Position numbers and translations under genes: made by a program. This document shows, in pieces, positions 10,216 through 22,374 of a stretch of 64,000 nucleotides of DNA. The DNA is from Maratus speciosus (Eukaryota; Arthropoda; Arachnida; Araneae; Salticidae): positions 475,840,806-475,904,805 of the forward strand of contig OZ010795.1 of NCBI GenBank assembly GCA_963932465.1. Direction: 5' to 3'. The notes beneath the pieces were generated by a model, which was given only the letters and a program-made list of their open reading frames with translations, searched no databases and was not told the DNA's origin. Numbering within the stretch: position 1 is the stretch's first letter; the number at the start of each line of letters is the position of its first letter.

Positions 10216-11349
10216 TCAGTTATAGATGTTTGCGTCCGAAAGCGAGCGATGAAAATGTCCTCTCTTCTGTTCCTCGTCCACCGATAGATGCTCGGTCCCA
10301 GAAACGGCGAGTCTACAGCATATTTGCTGCTGTCCCACCAGAACTTGAAGCTTGCATCGAGGCATCGGGGCCCTTAAATGCCTTTTCAGATCTTCTGGAG
10401 CAATACCACTGTAAGTATTAACAGCAAAGGGTCCACTATTGGCTAGTCTATCAGCCCTCTCATTTGGTGCAATACCAGCATGGACCGGGACCCAAATTAG
10501 GGTGAGATTCCCAATGTTCTTCCGGACATTAACCAGTGTTTGAAAAAGATGCAGGATAACGGTAGGAGACTTATAATTAACATGCTTAAGGGCTTCCAGA
10601 GTAGACTTGCTGTCCGTTATCACAATGTACTTTTCATTATGAAGAAGGAAGCTTTGAAAGGCAAGATGCATGGCTAGGACCTCAGCCGTAAAGACAGAAT
10701 TCAGATGGTTAACTAAATGGGCCCTAGAAGAATTCTCAGTAATATTGATTGCAGCAATGGAGGTCTTGAAGTCATTCTTCGATGCATCTGTCGCAATGAT
10801 GCTGTAGCTACCACGTTGTTGAATGTCATGCATGTAAAGATTAAAACAGTGACTGATAGTAGTAGGAGGGAGATGCTTTGTTTGGAATGGGAGTTGGTCA
10901 GTAATGATATCACAATAATCATTTATAATACCCGCAGGCCAAGAAGAGGTAATTAACATTGACGGCATCACCAGAGTGGAATCCGTAGACCAAGAAATAT
11001 TATCAGGGAAAATGTTCAGGGAAGGCCTGTTGAAATTGGCAGCTGCGGTACAATGGATATAAAAGGAATCGGCCAAACAGGTACGCCGAAATCTGAGAGG
11101 AACTTGATTGGCTTCTTTATACAACTTGAAAATGGACGTCCACCTCGGCAGACCAGTTGCAAAACGCAAAGCGGCATTGTACAGAACATCCACTTTCTTC
11201 AGAGATGATTGGGCAGCAGTGCCATAGACCGGGCAAGCTAATCGAGCACCCCGTGGAAGATGGAATTCACCAAAGGAATCAAATTTGTAGTTTTCACCCC
11301 CCAATGAGGGATGGCAACTGCTCTCAGCAGATTCAAACGTTTGGTACAT
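10216..11349 (-). pseudogene. LINE reverse transcriptase C-terminus plus RNase H domain
   Basis: This 377-codon frame holds the reverse transcriptase connection region (VDVLYNAALRFATGLPRWT, the pattern of I/R1-like elements) followed by an RNase H domain. The RNase H acidic residues are visible: IIATDASK (D), FTAEVLAMH (E), IVITDSKSTLEAL (D) and NERADRLAN (D), with WVPVHAGI in between. Thus the domain looks complete, though the protein as a whole is not. After about residue 310 the family sequence switches frame; RTILPFAV and FLKRRGLSFGM can be read in another frame down to about 10090. RNase H places the element in the I group of clades. Confidence 0.85.
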
Positions 11350-11645
11350 TTCCTCCGGATATACTCAATATGCTCGTTAAAGGAGAGGTTGTAAGTGAAA
11401 ATGACACCCATAATTTTCACAGAAGAATGCCATGGGATATCTGAGCCATGAAGCGTAAGGTTGAGAGGGGGGTGGATACTGTGACGCGAAAAAGCAATAG
11501 TAGCGCACTTGTCAGGACGGAGCTCGAGTTTCCAGTGGCAGCACCACAAATAAATCCTATTAAGAATATCTTGCAGCTTGAAGAAGGCCGTTTCAAAGAG
11601 AGCATCCGAAACATACAGTAGAATATCATCAGCATAGATGAACAT
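11238..11645 (-). pseudogene. LINE reverse transcriptase palm and thumb fragment
   Basis: The frame opens MFIYADDILLYVSD: FIYADDI is the catalytic box of I-like reverse transcriptases. It continues through CHWKLELRPDKCATIAFSR and KIMGVIFTYNLSFNEHI, matching the regions after the catalytic box (the KC...F and LGV..D..L/W..H patterns). The upstream finger domain is lacking apart from poorly preserved, frameshifted sequence at 11646-11760. The frame ends in an overlap with the next one (10216-11349), so one frameshift at about 11240-11350 separates the two halves. Confidence 0.8.
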
Positions 11646-11764
11646 TTGAAAAATCGAGAAACTGCACGGCTAAAGCTATGAGACAGAGGTAGTGACATCA
11701 AAATAGCAATGCAATTAAGATGACAAAAATCTTGCAAACTTAAAACATGCATCAGCATAGTTAA

Positions 11765-12105
11765 TTTTAAAGTTAAAGTTATAACAAAATAGAATATTCA
11801 AATGGGATATGGTCTTCTTCATTAATTGAATTATTGGCTAAATTCGTATACCATGACTCAAGAAATATCTGACATTTGCAGCTGCAGCAATTTAGTCCAA
11901 TGATGTTATCAAAATCAGACGTATTCGCAAAATCAGAAGAGTGATCCGTCATCATGTATGGGCAACTGCTTTTGCTTTAAGATACTTTGCTTTAAAAGCG
12001 TGGATATGCTCCTTACGTCTCATTTCCAGAGTACGACATGTTTCGCCGATGTAGTAAATTGTATCGCAACGTTTACAAGAGATTCCGTAAACTAACGCGC
12101 GTATT
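11765..12105 (-). pseudogene. C-terminal GIY-YIG domain of a canonical Penelope-like element
   Basis: The minus strand reads YGISCKRCDTIYYIGETCRT and then LEMRRKEHIHAFKAKYLK: GIS/YIG signature with CxxC zinc ligands and the catalytic arginine region. After a frameshift near 11960 it continues DHSSDFANTSDFDNIIGLN, IFLESWYTNLANNSINEEDH, and IPFEYSIL. This H.fDF......R..LE.W......ainr....P..Y pattern is the usual C-terminus of PLE proteins with a terminal GIY-YIG. The E of FLESW is the likely metal ligand. The fragment stops where the LINE begins, and the PLE 3' UTR appears to resume at about 9600 beyond it. Confidence 0.72.
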
Positions 12106-12333
12106 CATGCCAAACGTCCGCAAAGTTGTGAAAGCTATTCCGCGAAAGTGACGGTTTACGAGAGAAAAGGGAAAAGAACTGAAAGACGCGATTCTTGACA
12201 AACATCGTTCACCTTCCGCAACTGATGACGTCACGTACGATTTTAGAATAAGGGAATCGATTTTTAATCGAATATTAGCATCTATTAACTAATAAGAATG
12301 CATCAATGTTTAAAGGGACAATATATAAAGTTT

Positions 12334-12371
<38 letters not shown>

Positions 12372-13339
12372 CTTTCATGCGCTCAGTGCTGTCTTCTTAT
12401 CAATGAGACCGGACCAATTTTGTAGCTTTGAATTACCTGATCATTTGTAGAATATTTCATTTAAATTTAAAAATATTAAAAATCTGAGGATTATTTTAAT
12501 AAAAAGCTCATATTGCATATTAATATTTTTATTTCTCTAGAGATTTCCATGAATGTATCACCTATTTTCCTATCATATAAAAATTTGCAATTTAAAATTA
12601 TGGAAAAATGATAACATTTCACTTTACTTTTAAAGTCTCAGCTTTTCTATGTTGATATTTTATCACACAATGAAATAGATTTAAGAAAAATAAAGAACAG
12701 ATTAATGCATTGGAACTTCCAAATAACAGGGCTGCCACGGGCGACTATTTTTATATTCTGTTTGTACCCCTATTTTTAAAAAATACATTTTGTAGCATAT
12801 TTCTCTTGCAAATGTTGTCAAAGCGTATCTGAAAGATTTTCGTTTTGAAAAAGTGGTGCTAAATAGAATAAAAATATAGTCGCCTATGTGAGCCCTGAAA
12901 AAAGCAATCAGGCGCAGGGCTGTAAAATGCCTTAAAATGCTTCTGGATGCAGGATACATGAATATCAGGTATGCTAGATAAGCATATACTTTGGTGAATA
13001 AAATATTTTAAAAATATTATACGAATAATTAAAAATCGAGATCCCACATTTAATAATTAATTTAGGCCGCAAAATAGTCGCAGTTTTAAAGTGTATGTTG
13101 GTTTATATATATATATATATAGTGTAGCGAGTTTTATATATATTTGCATTTTCAAGTTCCTATGATTAATTTTTGTATTATTTTTATCTTTGATTTTTAG
13201 AAATGCAATTTCATTTTAAGTATATATACATATACGTATATATACTGGCTATACTGGCTAGATGACTGGAGGGGGGAGGTATTAAAAGTTTAAAAACCAG
13301 AGGGAGCACTTAAAAACTGATAAGATACATATGATTTTT
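12106..13339. other. AT-rich intergenic DNA with microsatellite
   Basis: No gene recognised. Contains an (AT)n tract at about 12336-12369 and another at 13105-13125. A region slightly richer in CpG (12090-12240) shows no coding pattern. Confidence 0.4.
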
Positions 13340-14779
13340 AGGTAGATTTCGTATGAAATACTACCTATTGGCGTCGTTCCTATGTTAGAATTTCTGAAAA
13401 ATTTTTGCAGATCTACACCGATCATGACCCCTAGAACCCAAAACCACCATCAGTAAAAAACTTTATATCTATCTATCTATCTATGTATCTATCTATCTAT
13501 CTATCTATCTATGTATCTATCTATATATATCACTTTCTTCTGGACACGATAACTTTCATAATTCTGCGCAAATCTCTTCCAAACTGATACATAAAATCAA
13601 GAGACATAAAATCTCGTTCAAGTTCGTTAATGGGCAAAATCGGGCCAAGGGGCTGGAAATAGGGAAGGGTTTTGTGAAAATAGAAAAAACCCCATAACTT
13701 CTTAAATTTTGTATATATCAAATCAGTTTAAAGTTTTTATTACTCCTAAAAATAGGGCCAAAAATTTATGCATCACAGATTTTTGATAAAATTAAAAATG
13801 GGCTCAAGGGGCGCAAAAATTTGGGGAGAAAAAAATTCATAACTTCGTCAATTCTCAAAATATCAAATTCAATTAATTTTATTATACATCTCCTGAATAT
13901 TATCTACAACTTTTACATTCACAAGTTTTTGATAGAACCAATTCGTAGCGCAAAAAAAAAATTAAAAACGAAAACAAAATAAGGGGGATGAAGAAGAAAA
14001 ATTTCCATAACTCCGTCAATTCACAAGATATAAAATCCCCATGAATTTAACATATATCTTCTTGATATTGTCTTCAACATTTATATAGATAAGTTTTTGA
14101 TAGGACCAATTTTTACAGCAAAAACAAATTAAAAATACATAGCGGTTGAAGAAAAAAATCATCTTATTAAGGGTGTATTCAAATCGAAACTGCTTATTTT
14201 CTGACTCATTTTTAAATTCATCTTTGCTCTCAAACGCATCCAATTGATAGATTCTATTCTTCAGAAACTATATAATGTACCGTAATGATCGATTTTTTTT
14301 TTTTTTTTTTTTTTTTTTTAGAGGCAGAATATATTTCAAAAAATGATGTCAAAGTGGGCATTTTGAACAGAAATTCCCGAAGCGATTGTGTTAGAAAGAA
14401 AAATATTGCCCTACTGAGAAAATAATTGTTTATTAATCAAGTTTCAATTGATTGAAAGAAAATCAAGAACACATGCCGCTTATAAATCTTTTCAAAAATC
14501 ACGTCAGCAAGTTTCGTATTTTTTCTATTAAAAATGAATCTGAAAATGTCCCAGAAATTTTCGAGTTGTTGAGCATGGAAAAGTATTTTTTTTAATACCG
14601 CCTTAACATGATTCTGATAAAACCAGCTATTATATAAAAATTAAATAAAATCTCGCCAAAAGCGGCCAGATAAAACTGTTAAAGTGGATTTATATCTAAT
14701 CATGATTTAGTTTTTGTTGGAGCAATTAATATACTTAACTTCGAAATCTACCTCCTCCTGTAGGCCGGGCCGTCAGGGA
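13340..14779 (+). repeat. Repeat family A (HINE-like), most complete simple copy
   Basis: Order of parts: T-run, then AGGTAGATTTCGTATGAAAT followed by ACTACCT (a terminal hairpin), a unique 100 bp, a (TCTA)n tract at 13462-13525, three to four diverged units of about 160 bp (each with ATAACTTC.TCAATTC and GATAGGACCAATT-like segments, 13545-14165), then a 3' part ending CGAAATCTACCT and the GC-rich CTGTAGGCCGGGCCGTCAGG hairpin before a T-run. The subterminal AGGTAGATTTCG is inverted at the 3' side. No protein is encoded. This resembles Helentron-derived non-autonomous elements (HINE/DINE-1), which have subterminal inverted repeats, a tandem core and a 3' hairpin and insert at TT. Confidence 0.6.
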
Positions 14780-16778
14780 TTTTTTTATTTTATTTTATTT
14801 TATTTTTTTTTTGCTAAGATAAATACATGATCTTTAAAAATCAACGCAAAAAAAAGCTGAAATATTTAGAGAAATTTTATCTTGCACTTATTTTAAAGCT
14901 TCATTACAGGACCTTCTTCAGTGCCAAAAAAATAATAGAGAGAATGCGAAATAATAGTAGCAGAGTGTGTTATTGTTATCCCTGTTTTATCACTCTTTTT
15001 ATTTTACTTCTATGACTGTAGACGGAGCTCATTTGCAAAGTTTTGAAACAGCTAAATGTTAAATTTATTTTGGTAGCTTGTTCTTTTCATTCAGTTGATT
15101 TATACTAAACTATTTTTATAATTACCTGTATTACAAAAGCTCTGTTATACTAATTATTATTACTTTATTTTTTAATACTTTTAAATTTGGATTTTATGAC
15201 AAGAATAGTGTATATAGGCTCAAGTCGAAACAAGATCTACTTCTGCGCAATTGTATTCTTTCACAAAACACACATACTCCCTCCCCCCCCCCCCCAACCA
15301 CCCAATTTAACATTTTTAAAAATCCACTTTTAAAAATTACTTATTAGATGTGTTAACTGTGAATTTTTATGATATAATATTTTTAATATATCTGAAAATT
15401 AAAATTAAAAATATTATTGAAACTTATTTTTATTTATGTTGCACAATTCCATTTCATATTATTTATAATGATTTTATACACAAATGATCGACAAAATGAT
15501 TGATACAAATGTTCTTTTGTGCTATGTGTAGTGTTTTTAAACATTAAATTTTATAATAACATATTTATTAATGTCTCTTAATTATTGTCTTTTTCGACAT
15601 ATTTAGCAATCTTGAAAATCTCAGAGCTTTAAACAAACTGTTTATGCTAGTGAAAAAGTTAGAAAACATTTCTAACACGCTTATTGTATATACAGCTGGT
15701 GAAAAAAAAAATCAACAAATACTAGTGAAATAAATACCAATTAAGATGTTAATCTTATTTAATCTACAATGTTGAAGTCATTTTATTTAAAATCTTCAAT
15801 TTGTTAATAAACATCATTAAATAATAACTTTCAGTTAATTAGATATTTTCAGCTTGAAAATAATACTGATTTTTGTTATCTGCAAACTGACTAGTATTTA
15901 TTATCATCTTTTCTATTGCTATTATTTTGTCTTAGATGTAATGCAGAGAGATTCATTTATCCCCCCCCCCCCTAAACTGAATAAGTAATAATATTTGACC
16001 TAAGTTAATTACTTTCACATAATCAATACTCAATCATACATTGTTACATACTCTCAACCACTCACAATGTGAAATATTTTCAGTGTAATAATATTATTAT
16101 TAACATGTTGTATTATAATGAAAAATAAAACAATTTTCAAGATAAGGCATGTTTATAAATGTCAAAATATAGTTTCAAGAATTATAATTTAATTATTTTT
16201 TAATAATTCATACTATGTAATCAGATATATTCTTAGCTCTTCATTGCCTGATTACAGATAAGTTTTAAAAATGAAAATCTCAATAATAAACAGTATTTAA
16301 TTAATAAAAGTATCTTTACAAATTTATATTTTATCAAGTTTATTTCTTATGTGTGCATTTAACATTTATTTCAAAATCAACTTCAAATGCTGAACAAATT
16401 AATACGTTACATGTTATCGAAAATCAACTATCCATGAATCATGGAAATTTTCTAGTTGCTTACCGCAGAAAACTAAGAAATTAAACATTATTATTTTTTT
16501 TAAACACAGCAATTCATGTGTCAGCTTTTTAATTATACAGCAACTTATGTGTCAATTTTTTGTTATTATTATGCATCCTTAAATCTAATTATTAGGGATT
16601 AATAGCGAAAAGAGAAAAACTTTATTATTAAATTTTGAGAAACTGTAAATATCACAATTTTATAAAAAGTAAACAAATACTTTTTAATAGATGCGACAGC
16701 ATTTCACTTTAACGAGATAAAAATAAAAACTGTCAGCACCAAAACTGCAATAGTTTATCTTATTTTGGTAATAACTAA
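14780..16778. other. AT-rich intergenic DNA
   Basis: No gene. Two C-runs (about 15280-15296 and 15961-15972). Short open frames such as 14827-15015 have no family resemblance. Confidence 0.4.
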
Positions 16779-17713
16779 CAAGGAAGGTCTCCATACGGGC
16801 ATATTCAGAAAAATTTGAAAAAATTACAGAATGTTCTTCTCATGCTAATATATATGTTTATAATTTTTTTTTTTTTTTTTTTTTTTTGGCGGAACGTTGA
16901 TAGTACCTTCGTAAAAAAATAATGAAAATTTCGTTTATTTGGTGGTTTATCATCGGTTGGCGATGAAATGAAATTTCGAAAAATACTTTTTTTATGTCGA
17001 ATACTCTTTAAGATAAAAATGTATCATATTGAACATGTTTAAATAAATTTAACATAAATAACTTTAGTTTTGTCAGTTTTAGTTTGATTTAACTACAGTT
17101 TTGCCATATAAATATATATATTTATAATGAAAGTTAAATATCAAATTTTATGAATTAAAACAAAATTAAAATATATTAAAATTGTTTCAATATCTCAAAA
17201 TTAAGTCCAATTGAGCACTGTTGATTCAGTTTTGTTGCTATGGAAACGACGAATTCTTTGATATTGAAATGAGTAACTCATAAATGAATCTTGCCTTTAT
17301 TTTGGAATATGCTTAAATATATGAAAGTATTTTTTATATATCAAATTGTTTTTAAAGTAGTAAAGTTAAATAAGAAGCAACATAAATATTTAATACGAAA
17401 AAATGTATTTATTAAACTCTCTCATTGTTTGTTTAAATTCGTTAAATACTTTTTACACGCATTCTAAAAATGAATTAATAATTTTCAGGTGCATTAAAAT
17501 CGTTTGCTTTTGGCAATATAAAGTACTGCTCGCCAAATTTCGCGAGGCTTTCGTCTTTTCGCGCCAAATACTCGAAAGTATTTTATTTTTTTACAGAATT
17601 TCTACTGTAATTCCGCCGCTAAATTTGACTGACCCTTTATTACATACATAAGTAGTTATCTTGGTATTTTTTTCAAAATATTCTGAGTATGTCCAGTAAG
17701 GAGACCTTCCTTG
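16779..17713. mobile_element. PIF/Harbinger-like MITE with TAA target duplication
   Basis: The left end CAAGGAAGGTCTCC is inverted exactly at the right end; similarity of the two ends extends imperfectly for about 45 bp. TAA lies directly outside both ends (16776-16778 and 17714-17716). A 3 bp TWA duplication is the mark of PIF/Harbinger. The 935 bp interior encodes no transposase motif. Assignment to the superfamily rests on target duplication only. Confidence 0.6.
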
Positions 17714-18211
17714 TAAGAAGTAAAAGGTTTTATAGTAGTACTAAAAGAAATGTTAAGCGGTTATTCATTATAATACAACATATCAAAAGGTAACGTTACG
17801 TAACACTGAAAAGCATTTCACATATCTGTATTTGAAATCAATATCGCCTTATTTTTTATTTTGAGGTCCTATCTCTAAGTGATTTGTTGAATCTGCGTAT
17901 TCTATTAGTGTTTTGCCGCTTAAAATTTACTATGACAGCATTATTTAGTATAAATAAAAGTAAAATTGTTAGCGTCACATGGCTCTGTACGCTACGCTGC
18001 AAAGTCCGCCATCTTTTTTTACGAACGACTTACGAGAGCTTCATATCTCTCGCAAATATTGATCATGTGACACCCTCAGTTACGAGAGAGAAACCGTCCG
18101 CAAGTTTGACCTGTTTCGTTGCCCTCGGTATTCAGCACAGGGAATACATAAGTGCAATATTTTTATTTAAATATAGCGATAGCCTGGTATCGAATTTATT
18201 TATTGAATGTT
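17714..18211. other. Intergenic DNA, locally CpG-richer
   Basis: A 109-codon frame at 17884-18213 spans a GC-richer patch (17970-18140) but has no recognisable domain; composition looks non-coding. No gene called. Confidence 0.35.
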
Positions 18212-18665
18212 GATTTTTAATTGATTCATATGTGCATAGGAGCTCAGTCTAGGGTTAATTCTGCACTTTTTGCTATCATTAATTTAGTACGATAAAACAG
18301 AAAATATGAGATCACAATCCTAAATTAAATCACAGTTCCCAAAGGAAAAAAAAATAGTGTTTTATTAGAATTTTTTTATCTCATGATATGGAACAGAATT
18401 TATACATTGAAGGAACAGAATTCCTGGAACATAATTTATATATTGAAGGATATATTTTAATTGATTCATATATACATAGCTACGCAGTGTAGGGTTAAAT
18501 CTGAACTTTTTATTATTATTAATTTAATATGATGAAACAGAAAATCCCAGATTAAAATCCTAAATAAAATCAAACAATTCCGAAGGAAAAAAATATTCGT
18601 GTTTCATTAGAATTTATTATGTCACGACATAAATGCATTGCTGATCAAGCTTTGTGTGTTTATTG
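18212..18665. repeat. Tandem duplication, two diverged units of about 235 bp
   Basis: 18212-18445 and 18446-18665 share TTTTAATTGATTCATATRYACATAG, the TAGGGTTAA..CTGAACTTTTT segment, GATAAAACAGAAAATM and the AAGGAAAAAAA..GTGTTT.ATTAGAATTT segment in the same order and orientation. Neither unit is coding. Confidence 0.75.
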
Positions 18666-18729
18666 AACATCTATACCCCTTTTATACACCTATTATGAAC
18701 ATTTTCAATGAATGTATATTATTCGCTAA

Positions 18730-19356
18730 CGACTACTTGTGAGTCACTTGACTATAGGTGAGACCATTTGCTGAATAAGGTATCGATTTAACTTTTGCAC
18801 AAATTTCCCAACTGAACAATGCCAACTGGCCGTTTCAAATAATGCTAGAAAGTTAAGAATTCAATATGACCGGGTAAGTAGAACTAAACATTCGCTAAAG
18901 TAAAACAAAAATCCTACTTTTCAAAAATTGTGAAGTAAAAACATGTCCTATACTGATGCAGATTATTTCTCTCTTTAGGATAACATATTAAGATAAAATT
19001 TAGTGCTAAATATAATTTATTTTGAAGCGTTTTTGTTGGATTGGATCCAACAAAAACGCTTCAAAATAAATTATATTTAGCACTAAATTTTATCTTAATA
19101 TGTTATCCTAAAGAGAGAAATAATCTGCATCAGTATAGGACATGTTTTTACTTCACAATTTTTGAAAAGTAGGATTTTTGTTTTACTTTAGCGAATGTTT
19201 AGTTCTACTTACCCGATCATATTGAATTCTTAACTTTCTAGCATTATTTGAAACGGCCAGTTGGCATTGTTCAGTTGGGAAATTTGTGCAAAAGTTAAAT
19301 CGATACCTTATTCAGCAAATGGTCTCACCTATAGTCAAGTGACTCACAAGTAGTCG
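18730..19356. repeat. Near-perfect palindrome, 311 bp arms, 5 bp loop
   Basis: The left arm 18730-19040 is the inverse of 19046-19356 with no length difference; comparing them I found one substitution (C in the left arm near 18870, T in the corresponding strand of the right). The loop is TTGGA. Outside the arms the flanks show no similarity. No frame or TIR-type signature is present at the outer ends. Confidence 0.9.
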
Positions 19357-19926
19357 TGTTATATACGTCATATCGGACTTATGTATTTAGACTTTGAAAT
19401 TTCTTTATGAGACGTCGTCATTAAATTAACTGGTAGCACAAAACATTTTTTTTTTTTTTTTTACTTTCCTAAAAAAATGGAATATACACATAATGAATTT
19501 CGGCAAGTTATGTTGGTAGTCACCAACTACTTCAACCTCGAAAACCTCGGTCCAACGCTCAAATTAGATTCACGATAAACATGATTGGACATAATCAAAG
19601 CGAAGTACAATCAGTTTAATGCTGAATATCATTTCAGCGTTTAAACGAAATTTTCGAGGTTGAGATAGATGTTGGATATGGCATTAGAGTCCTGAGAATT
19701 ATAACATATAGATACGGTTCATACTCAGACTACAGCGTTTGGAATAAATAGTGTGGAAATTTGTAATCCAAACAGTGCTAAAAATATGAATCCCTTAAAT
19801 GCGCAACGATGCTGAAATCCGAAGCATCGCTCTGAATTGCGAAGCGATTTCAATAATTTAATTAAATAGTTTCGGCAGCAGCTAAAGAATAAATTGATAA
19901 TTTGGAAATTCGAACAACAACAACAA

Positions 19927-19969
<43 letters not shown>

Positions 19970-20129
19970 ATTTATAGCAACGCAATTTTGCAAACAAAAT
20001 AGTCTTAAAAAAATCAACGTTACGCAAAATGACTTGATTTTCTAGAAGGAGAAAATGATCAAAATTACAAAACAAAAATTCTGCGTTTTCAGAATTTAGT
20101 GCCGCCCACGATGAAAAAAAAAATGTATC
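19357..20129. other. Intergenic DNA with poly(A) run
   Basis: No gene. An uninterrupted run of about 40 A occurs at 19929-19968. The segment 19510-19670 contains an inverted CAACCTCGAAAA / TTTTCGAGGTTG pair (about 19531 and 19650) but no further structure. Confidence 0.4.
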
Positions 20130-22374
20130 TATATAAATATAGATAGTTCAGTTTTAAGACTCCAAACACGCGCTTTTATTTTATATAAAATGACGTCATC
20201 CTCATCCTTTAAAGAATTGTCATTTACGATCCAGTCAACAGTAAAATATGCATATGACGTGACTATCGCTGACTAATACACAAATCTAAAAATAAAGAGA
20301 TTTCGTCATTCAAGAAACTGGACAAAAAAAAAAACTTGGCTATCTCATGATTCCTATACCTTCATTTGTTTGTAATATTAGTATAGATTAGGGGGCCGTA
20401 CCCGGGCTTCCCGGGTTAAAGAATATAAGTGAAAACATTTTTTTTTAAATTGAAAACTAATAATTTTTTATATGCAATAAATTTTTTAGATTGTCCACTT
20501 ACATTTAAAAAAGCATTTTTCATATAAAAATACGAATTATATAATCAAATAAATTTTTGAAATGTATCAAAAGCGATATTTTCTTATTAGCCGCATGCTA
20601 AGAGTTATTTGTCCAAGATTTTGCTACTTACGGCATCCTTTTATATTCTGATAATTTCAGAGCTTCTACATGTTTTTAAAATTGTGTTTTATTTATATTA
20701 TTTTATTTATTTATTCATAGGGAAGTCTTTTTTAACTGATATTAGCCGTAAGATAATGATGAACTCTTTATTTTGTTTTAAGGTCAAACGGATTAATCTT
20801 TCGTAATCGAGCTCCGCGCGATATAGATAAATTAAAAAATATTTCATGGTTTAAAACTGTTTTTGAAACCATAGACAATCAGTAAGCTGAGATGAACTTT
20901 GCAAACAAATTGCATTTGAAAAAAAAAATCCTGTTTGATGATCTAAAAATTTAAATTGTACGATTACAAATATGTTAGATTTGTGTTTTTTCAATATTAT
21001 TCTTTTATTTGTTTATAAAAGAAGTATTAATTTCGTTAATTTGTCTTTCACAAATATGTTAGATTGGTGATTTTTTAATATTATTCTTTTATTTGTTTAC
21101 AAATGAAGTATTAATTTCGTTATGTAAAAATAGTGTGAAACAAATACTGAACAATGGTTGTTGCTTTATGTACAAAATGTTTATTATTATTATGTATTGA
21201 AACCGGCACGTGATAAGATAAACTTTTTAAAAAAATCCTGCTTAAAAATTGTTTTAGAAAACATCAGTCGATTAAGATACAATTTTTAAACAAATTACAT
21301 TTGAAAGTAAAATTTTTCCCTATGCTAAGAAAATTGAAAATGCACGATGGTCAGCAGATTAAAAAATTGCAATAGCAAAGATTTCAAGACCGAAATTTGA
21401 TCGTGAAGTGATGCCATTCGCAAAATGACGTCAGGGTTACGCACAGATACGTTTGTTCTTTATAATACAGATACTTAATCAGTAAAATATAATAAAGATC
21501 AGTTATTAGGATGTGGTTATCAATTGAGGCTCTTATGCTTGGTATTCTGGAATGAAAAACAGCAATTTTCACCTTCTCAAAATTTGCATACGCACATCTC
21601 GGAACTACTTAGTTATCCCGTCGATCAAAAATCTATCGCCAAACTATGAGATTAAATGCCAATAATGGTTCATCGTAAATGTTATATTAACTTGACTTTA
21701 AGCAAGTTACACGTGTTTACGTCACCAAGTGATCGTTATTTCGACGTTTTATTTGTATTTTTATAAATGTTATACTAATTTATTTGTTCTTTCGTTATTT
21801 AAAATAAAAATTATATCAATTTGTATAATTTGGCGATTTATATAATTTGCCGAAATTGGTCGACGGAATAACTAAGTAGTAACCACTTCTCATATCCATA
21901 TTCATCATTTTTTTAAATTGTATTTTGTTTGATCATTTTAAAATCATTTTAACTTAAAACTTGAAGTCACGATTGTCAATAACATCTTTTATGCGAACAG
22001 ACGCACTCTTTACTTGAGATTCTAATCTCAATTCCGGAGAGTAAAAATTTCCGTAATTTATGTTTTTTAGACGCATTTGTGTTAAAATGTTTAGTTTTAT
22101 CTAAAAGAAATGATCGTTTTCTTTTAAATATGACTTCATTTATGCTCCTAATGGGGCTTTTCGCCACTAAACCCTATACAACAATTTTTATCAACAATTT
22201 TGAATTTTTATGAAAAAATGGCATGAATAAAAATAACAAGTAATATAAAAATTTTGTTTTTAAAGTCAAATCAAAGAAAAATTTAATATAATCAAGCTAA
22301 TATGAGTTTTTGTTGCATTAAAATATCTCAATTTGTTGATTTTCTATAAGCAAGTAGGTTTACAATGGAACTCT
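20130..22374. repeat. Repeat family B copies and AT-rich DNA
   Basis: Family B is recognised by a TTGCATTTGAAA segment, a GACGGYGTAAAA-like segment, and a terminal part with AAAATGACGTCA, GTTACGCACRGATA and TTTATAATATAGAT. Partial copies lie at 20880-20960 and 21255-21480. A 7 bp-stem hairpin ACCCGGGCTTCCCGGGT is at 20401-20417. No protein is encoded. Family B copies recur at 26440-26665, 26740-27015, 33480-33890 and, reversed, 53560-53690. Confidence 0.6.

Larger units (their letters stand above)
9628..11762 (-). mobile_element. I-clade LINE, 5'-truncated, with RNase H domain
   Basis: Non-LTR retrotransposon on the minus strand: reverse transcriptase from just before the YADD box (11645), RNase H (about 10800-10430), a frameshifted C-terminal tail readable to about 10090, a 3' UTR, and a tail of CAAAT-like repeats at about 9628-9660. 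Such short-repeat tails are typical of the I clade. An A34-like run at 9914-9947 (plus strand) lies in the 3' UTR. The 5' end is truncated at about 11762 inside the palm of the reverse transcriptase. It inserted into an older PLE (see 11765-12105). Confidence 0.8.

Noticed and set aside
10717..11444. Plus-strand frames of 79 and 95 codons
   Set aside because: Antisense to the LINE reverse transcriptase and RNase H.
17884..18213. 109-codon frame in a CpG-richer patch as a host gene exon
   Set aside because: No domain, no splice context that convinces, composition like surrounding DNA.
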